This document shows, one piece after another, positions 59,814-64,000 of a DNA stretch of 64,000 nucleotides; the first letter of the stretch is position 1, and every line of letters starts with the position of its first letter. The notes under the pieces are model-generated. The model worked only from the letters and a program-made list of their open reading frames with translations, was not told where the DNA came from and ran no database searches. Source of the stretch: RGIG9608 sp045612365 (GTDB lineage Bacteria > Bacteroidota > Bacteroidia > Bacteroidales > Paludibacteraceae); the NCBI GenBank assembly GCA_045612365.1, contig JAZKYY010000010.1:5494-69493 (forward strand), in the 5' to 3' direction. Position numbers and translations under genes: made by a program.

Positions 59814-62363
59814 TTAATTTAATCCATTCAAATCATTATATATATTCTCAAGTTCTTCATGGTCTATTGGATTCTCTGTTGATTCAACCCCCAAATGCAA
59901 ATCACCACCAGATAGTCGATCAAATAGCCGTTTTAATGTATCGATAATAGTAGCATCGGGATTCAAAGTTTTTAATTGATCCCATTGGATTGTATTTTTT
60001 CTACCATGAAACTTTACTGGGATTTGGTTGCTGAAAACTTTCTCATCAATCATCAATTCTATAGTGTGGCGAAGAATTGCACCAATAACCAATATTTCAT
60101 TTTCTGTAAATGGAGTTTTATCAAGTAGTCGTTTAGCATTGGTTAAATTATTTCTTACATTATCTTGTTTCATTTCAGTGATGACGCCTTTACGATCCCT
60201 ACCATGTGACTTTACCGAATACAGATAAAGATGTTTAGTGTTCCTTTGACAAGAAGCATATTGATTCTTGCCACATTCATGTACTCCCCTATAATTTACA
60301 AGCGAAGTTTGTAACAATAAATCATGTGAGAATATTATTATTTGATTATCAAGTGCTGATAAGCGTTCAACAAGCTTTGCTGTAATAAAATGATCTAAGC
60401 TATTAACTGGATCATCCAATATTATAGGATTATTTGACAACTTCATTCGTCTCTCTGCAATAAACAGAGCAAGAGCTACACCTTTTTGTTCTCCTTCACT
60501 TAATACATCTGTAACAGAATTGTTATTTATAAGCCTCAGTTGCATAAAAGATTGTCCTCTTGAGGCTCCAGCATCAGATAATTCAACACTTAATTTCTTT
60601 AAATCAAGGAAATCTAACTCTTCCTGAAACTTAGACTTAAGATTTTCGGTTACAAGTGTTTGGCTCGCTGTTTTAGCAAGAGTAGAAATAGTTCTTGTTG
60701 ATAATTCTGTTTGACATTTCTTTAGTTCCTCAATAATGTGCATCTTATCAAACCAATCAACAAACAAATCTTTTTGCTTAGAGATTGTATTCCGTTCAAT
60801 TAGGGGCTTCATCCGTTCTGATAATTCAGTCACTAATTGATTCTTTTTGGTAAGTTCTTCTTGAAGATTGGCTATATTGCTTTTGTACTCTTCGCATATC
60901 TCCAATAATGAAACAAAAAGAGAATCTGAAAACTCTGAATTGGAGGCATTTACATTCTGTTCACATTCAAGCACCTCTAAAAGATGTGTTTTTAACTCTG
61001 TACAAGTATTTAATACTTGCTGAATTTTTGAATATAAAGCAACGCCATTTGCTCTGTTATTTATTAATTCCTTAAATTGTTCTGAAATTGAATAATCAAT
61101 AGATAATAGAGATATGTTTTGCTTAAGTTTTTGTTTTACTTTTAATAACTCGTTGAGTTCGGAATAGCTTTTAGCCGATAAATAAGTGGAATATGCAGCT
61201 ATAATATCAACAGCATCATTTATTATTGGCTGTCTACAATATGGACATATACCATTTTCTAGATTTGCGCTATTTATAAATGAATTACCTGCTTCAATGA
61301 ATGTCTTCCATTCTTCAGAATTTGTGTTTCCAATCTCGTTAAGGATTGCTATCTTTAATTTAACTTCTTCATGAGCCTTTCTTGCTACAAGAATTTTTTC
61401 AACAATAGTTTTTGTTTGAGATGCAAATTCTTGAATATTCCCCTGTACTTTAACTAAATGTTGGTACAATGACTCATATTCAGATTTCTCCCTAGAAGAC
61501 AATTTTATTTTATCCTCAAAATTAGTTTCTTTTAAAACCTTTAATTGTTGCTCTTGCTGCTGTAATTCGGTGCTTTGTTCTTCAGAAAAGACATATCTGT
61601 CTTGAATGTATTTTTTCTGATTTGTACGATATGTCTGTTGAGTTAAAATCCTACATACATCTTCCGAAAGTCCATCTGTATTAATTGTTGGTACAGTTCT
61701 TAGTACTGAATCAATTTCAGTCTGCAACCTTCCTTTCATATTGTCCATAGTTGTAGTGAGGGCGGTGAATAGATGCAGACCATAAGGTAAAACAATAGCA
61801 GAGTCAGCACTTCGTTTCTGTAGGAATGTTTTTGTATAATTTGAATCAAATACACTTAATAAAGTTAAAGGGCTAACAGCTCTTGTAGAACCATCCCACG
61901 ATAAACTTTCGGTATTTGAGCCAACTGTATAAGTCAATTCAACATTTATTGGGCAATAAGTTTCGGAATATATATTAGGTCGAAGTTCTGTTTGGTGATT
62001 TCCTCCTACTATTTCATTTAATATTCTAAAATAACTACTTTTGCCCGAACCGTTTTTGCCGTATAATAAAGTAATATCATTTGAAAATTCAATTGTTTGT
62101 TCATTAGCTAACGCACAGACTCCTGAATGATGTGTCAATGATAAAAGTTTAATATCGGCATTCTGATTTGACATAGCCGTACTGGGTATTGCTAACACAC
62201 TTGCAGCATTTGTTTTTAATTGTTGAATAGAGCTTGTAAGTTCTGCATCAGAAATCGCTCCATTATTATTCACTATCTTGATAATTAAGTCTTTGAGCCA
62301 TCCATGTGTTTGTGGATTACTTGCTAATTCAACAAGATAGTCCTTTGAATGTGTATATTCCAT
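59814..62363 (-). CDS. Zinc-hook AAA/SMC-type ATPase, RloC/PrrC-like
   Basis: The 849-residue protein has an ABC/SMC-type ATPase split by long coiled coils: Walker A GKNGSGKS at 102-109, signature LSEGEQKGVALALFIAE, Walker B IILDDPVNSLDH (Asp650-Asp651) and switch IIFSHDLLL. A CPYC motif (373-376) sits between coiled coils, like the zinc hook of Rad50 and RloC. The C-terminal part has Arg765-x3-Glu769 and His823, an order like the PrrC/RloC anticodon-nuclease triad. As the last gene of a restriction locus, it may be a back-up tRNA-cutting effector. A PtuA-like or plain RecF-like role remains possible. Confidence 0.65.
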   Translation of the reverse strand: MEYTHSKDYLVELASNPQTHGWLKDLIIKIVNNNGAISDAELTSSIQQLKTNAASVLAIPSTAMSNQNADIKLLSLTHHSGVCALANEQTIEFSNDITLLYGKNGSGKSSYFRILNEIVGGNHQTELRPNIYSETYCPINVELTYTVGSNTESLSWDGSTRAVSPLTLLSVFDSNYTKTFLQKRSADSAIVLPYGLHLFTALTTTMDNMKGRLQTEIDSVLRTVPTINTDGLSEDVCRILTQQTYRTNQKKYIQDRYVFSEEQSTELQQQEQQLKVLKETNFEDKIKLSSREKSEYESLYQHLVKVQGNIQEFASQTKTIVEKILVARKAHEEVKLKIAILNEIGNTNSEEWKTFIEAGNSFINSANLENGICPYCRQPIINDAVDIIAAYSTYLSAKSYSELNELLKVKQKLKQNISLLSIDYSISEQFKELINNRANGVALYSKIQQVLNTCTELKTHLLEVLECEQNVNASNSEFSDSLFVSLLEICEEYKSNIANLQEELTKKNQLVTELSERMKPLIERNTISKQKDLFVDWFDKMHIIEELKKCQTELSTRTISTLAKTASQTLVTENLKSKFQEELDFLDLKKLSVELSDAGASRGQSFMQLRLINNNSVTDVLSEGEQKGVALALFIAERRMKLSNNPIILDDPVNSLDHFITAKLVERLSALDNQIIIFSHDLLLQTSLVNYRGVHECGKNQYASCQRNTKHLYLYSVKSHGRDRKGVITEMKQDNVRNNLTNAKRLLDKTPFTENEILVIGAILRHTIELMIDEKVFSNQIPVKFHGRKNTIQWDQLKTLNPDATIIDTLKRLFDRLSGGDLHLGVESTENPIDHEELENIYNDLNGLN

Positions 62364-62417
62364 GTGTGAAAGTTTAATTTATTGGCTATGCATAACCTAT
62401 ACGGTAATATCTCGAAA

Positions 62418-63614
62418 TTATGCTGCGTTATAAATTTGAATCAATTTTGATTTAATATCACTAAATGACAAGTTTGTACTTATATCTGTTAGCAGTCCTG
62501 TATTTATAACATAGACAAAAGACTCTTTACGATAATATTTTTCACCAAATACCTGTAGAGACTTATCAATTGTGTCAGCTTTAGCTAATAAACAAGTAAG
62601 CTGATAATCCCTGTCTATTATTTGGGTCTTATTATCAGGGTGAGCCTTGGTAAAATGTTGCGTGGCCGTAAGCTTAATTAAGTTTTCAATATAATGAGCA
62701 ATTTGTGGATATTGTGATTTTGGGAAAATGTGATGAATCTGCGTTGCTTCACCATTTCCCCATTGATCGTGTACCTCGCTTTCTTCTTGTATCCTACGAA
62801 GCAGATTCATTGCTTTCTGAACATAGTACTGATTGTATGCTTCTTGTTGTTCAACATCCTGCTTTTGCTGTGCTTCTTGGCGGGTTATGGATTTATCCTT
62901 ATTAAGGTCTCTCCAGTTCTTGCGATTATACATCAAATCAGAGAATGTAAATGCATACTTGGACATATGTCCTTTTTCTGTCCCATTGATACCATTTTCA
63001 ACAGCATATATATTTAAGATTTTAGGGAACATTCTTTTTACCTCAACATCTCCATTAACTTTGGTGTGCCCTATAATAAATCTTATATAACGCTCTTTTA
63101 ACTCTGAAAAATCTGATTTCGTAATAGTACCCAAAGTACATTTACTTTTGTATTCCTCAAAATACTTCCACATATCACTATCTTTCAAAACTTTCTCAAA
63201 GTAGCAATATAAGAAGTTATATGCATTTCTTTCCCTTCGAGCGATATAATCAAGTATATCAAGATTTACAATCCGATAATAATTTGTTCCACCTACCTTA
63301 GTTACATCAAGTACATGAGCATATCCCAACATTCGCAATGGCTGTTGTATGAATTTATCATACTCATGACGCGCAGTTTTATTGGTAGGCAAAGGCTTAT
63401 TAAATACAGCTTTTGCATTCTTAATAAAATATTGGGACTCCCATATTTCATTTACAGTGAATGTTTTTTCAACATCAATAATGGTGTTAATCACACTGTC
63501 AGCAATAAAGCAGACTACATCTGGAGTGCATTTTTGATCCATGAATCGTGCATCATTTGACTTGCGCACATCCAAATCAAATTGGTTAAGATATTCGTTG
63601 ATTACATTTCTCAT
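62418..63614 (-). CDS. HNH-type type II restriction endonuclease
   Basis: The 398-residue protein opens MRNVINEYLNQFDLDVRKSN and has blocks such as DARFMDQKCTPDVV, ARHEYDKFIQQPLRMLGYA and RRERNAYNFLYCYFEKVLKDS that I associate with a type II restriction enzyme family. An HNH nuclease motif lies near residues 291-325 (IHHIFPKSQYPQIA, then ENLIKLTATQHFTKAHPDN), giving His-His, Asn and His ligands. Its ATG overlaps the methyltransferase stop by 4 bases. The recognition site cannot be read. Confidence 0.75.
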   Translation of the reverse strand: MRNVINEYLNQFDLDVRKSNDARFMDQKCTPDVVCFIADSVINTIIDVEKTFTVNEIWESQYFIKNAKAVFNKPLPTNKTARHEYDKFIQQPLRMLGYAHVLDVTKVGGTNYYRIVNLDILDYIARRERNAYNFLYCYFEKVLKDSDMWKYFEEYKSKCTLGTITKSDFSELKERYIRFIIGHTKVNGDVEVKRMFPKILNIYAVENGINGTEKGHMSKYAFTFSDLMYNRKNWRDLNKDKSITRQEAQQKQDVEQQEAYNQYYVQKAMNLLRRIQEESEVHDQWGNGEATQIHHIFPKSQYPQIAHYIENLIKLTATQHFTKAHPDNKTQIIDRDYQLTCLLAKADTIDKSLQVFGEKYYRKESFVYVINTGLLTDISTNLSFSDIKSKLIQIYNAA

Positions 63615-64000
63615 ATCCTTTGCTGTTTGATTTTTCCAAAAAAGAAAACAGAGTTATTATCTATGTTAAGTGAGCGTGTTCCCAAGTTACGAGCTATTGC
63701 GTAGAACTTGGTAAAACTGTCTGTTGCGTAAAATGCTAAATCCTCTTCTGTTACAATATCATCATTATTGGCTAATGTGAGGATTGCAACCGAACCATCA
63801 GCAATACATCCCTCTGGCATAAAGCACGCTCGTGGATTATATGTTAGGTTAGGGAGCAAAATGCAATTTGCCTGATTAAGATACTTAGCAACATCTAACC
63901 CCTCAACATCATCTATATAACAATCATAGTCAGGAATATTTACAATTTCATTATTGCCAATATTACGAGATTTTAAGACTCGAATTTTACCATTGCCCTT
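63611..64000 (-). CDS. DNA methyltransferase, C-terminal part (gene continues past the window)
   Basis: The frame is open on the minus strand from the right edge (64000) to a TGA at 63613-63611, giving 129 residues; a short ORF beginning at a TTG at 63859 is only its end. Segments IPDYDCYIDDVEG, MPEGCIADGSVAIL and RNLGTRSLNIDNNSVFFFG resemble the target-recognition end of type II adenine methyltransferases of the Alw26I/Eco31I kind. Catalytic motifs (NPPY, FxGxG) lie outside the window. The 4-base overlap with the restriction gene supports a methyltransferase identity. Confidence 0.6.
   Translation of the reverse strand, partial: KGNGKIRVLKSRNIGNNEIVNIPDYDCYIDDVEGLDVAKYLNQANCILLPNLTYNPRACFMPEGCIADGSVAILTLANNDDIVTEEDLAFYATDSFTKFYAIARNLGTRSLNIDNNSVFFFGKIKQQRI

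Noticed and set aside
59814..63614. Septu (PtuA-PtuB) anti-phage system from ATPase plus HNH protein
   Set aside because: The HNH protein is large and resembles a restriction enzyme, and a methyltransferase gene overlaps it. Septu remains a weaker alternative for the ATPase only.
63611..63859. A separate small gene of 82 codons beginning at 63859
   Set aside because: The frame is open without interruption to the window edge and upstream residues continue a methyltransferase-like sequence, so it is the end of a larger gene.
1..64000. CRISPR arrays, tRNA or rRNA genes, insertion sequences
   Set aside because: No regularly spaced repeats, cloverleaf-like sequences, rRNA blocks or transposase and integrase motifs were noticed on either strand; a tRNA scan was not possible by eye alone.

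Overview
The window is a 64 kb piece of a low-G+C Bacteroidota chromosome, most likely order Bacteroidales. The evidence is the ATP synthase gene order atpB-E-F-H-A-G, many promoters of the Bacteroidetes type (TAnnTTTG -7 box, often with a TTTG -33 box 19-20 bases upstream), A-rich leaders in place of strong Shine-Dalgarno sites, many lipoproteins, a type IX secretion sorting domain, and a BtuG-type vitamin B12 locus. Species cannot be fixed from the sequence. No rRNA, tRNA, CRISPR array, transposase or integrase gene was seen.

Layout. 1-3943: ATP synthase Fo/F1 genes. 3952-14266: housekeeping genes on the plus strand (RNA methyltransferase-like protein, GH123-like glycosidase, aguB, upp, WbqC-like, M3 peptidase, argS, ispE). 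14274-15397: maf and a GNAT gene on the minus strand. 15537-26938: envelope and metabolic genes (FGE-like lipoprotein, LysM/substrate-binding protein, beta-barrel protein, thyA, yicC, AddB-like nuclease, APH kinase-RapZ fusion, double-SGNH esterase). 27075-35200: gdhA, rarA, Big2 lipoprotein, sialidase, a 55-residue ferredoxin, HAD phosphatase and glnA. 35266-37507: minus-strand argR-GNAT-argG operon. 37642-40164: Skp-like, small membrane, FtsB/DivIC-like and GT9 genes; then secG.

The most unusual part is 40966-45136. It is a compact four-gene plus-strand cassette encoding (1) a charged-helix protein with a C-terminal DarT-like ADP-ribosyltransferase domain, (2) a protein I tentatively liken to NADAR/YbiA ADP-ribosyl hydrolases, (3) a MotA/ZorA-like membrane protein with a long helical tail and (4) a MotB/ZorB-like protein with an ion-channel Asp and an OmpA-like peptidoglycan-binding domain. 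It reads as a Zorya-type membrane motor joined to a nucleic-acid ADP-ribosylation toxin/antidote pair in place of the usual ZorC/D or ZorE effectors. It is the best candidate here for an undescribed defence system.

45145-52002 is a minus-strand vitamin B12 uptake operon headed by a clear promoter and cobalamin riboswitch. It encodes a T9SS-sorted protein, a DUF4465 protein, a PKD-like surface lipoprotein, BtuG and a BtuB-type receptor. Parts of it and the adjacent XRE gene look richer in G+C by eye than the rest. 52733-59706 holds a lipoprotein, a truncated YtxH-like gene, pepP, a TerB-DnaJ protein, YihY and an acyl-CoA synthetase. 59814-64000 is a second defence locus on the minus strand: the end of a DNA methyltransferase, an HNH-type restriction enzyme and a large zinc-hook ATPase resembling RloC/PrrC anticodon nucleases.
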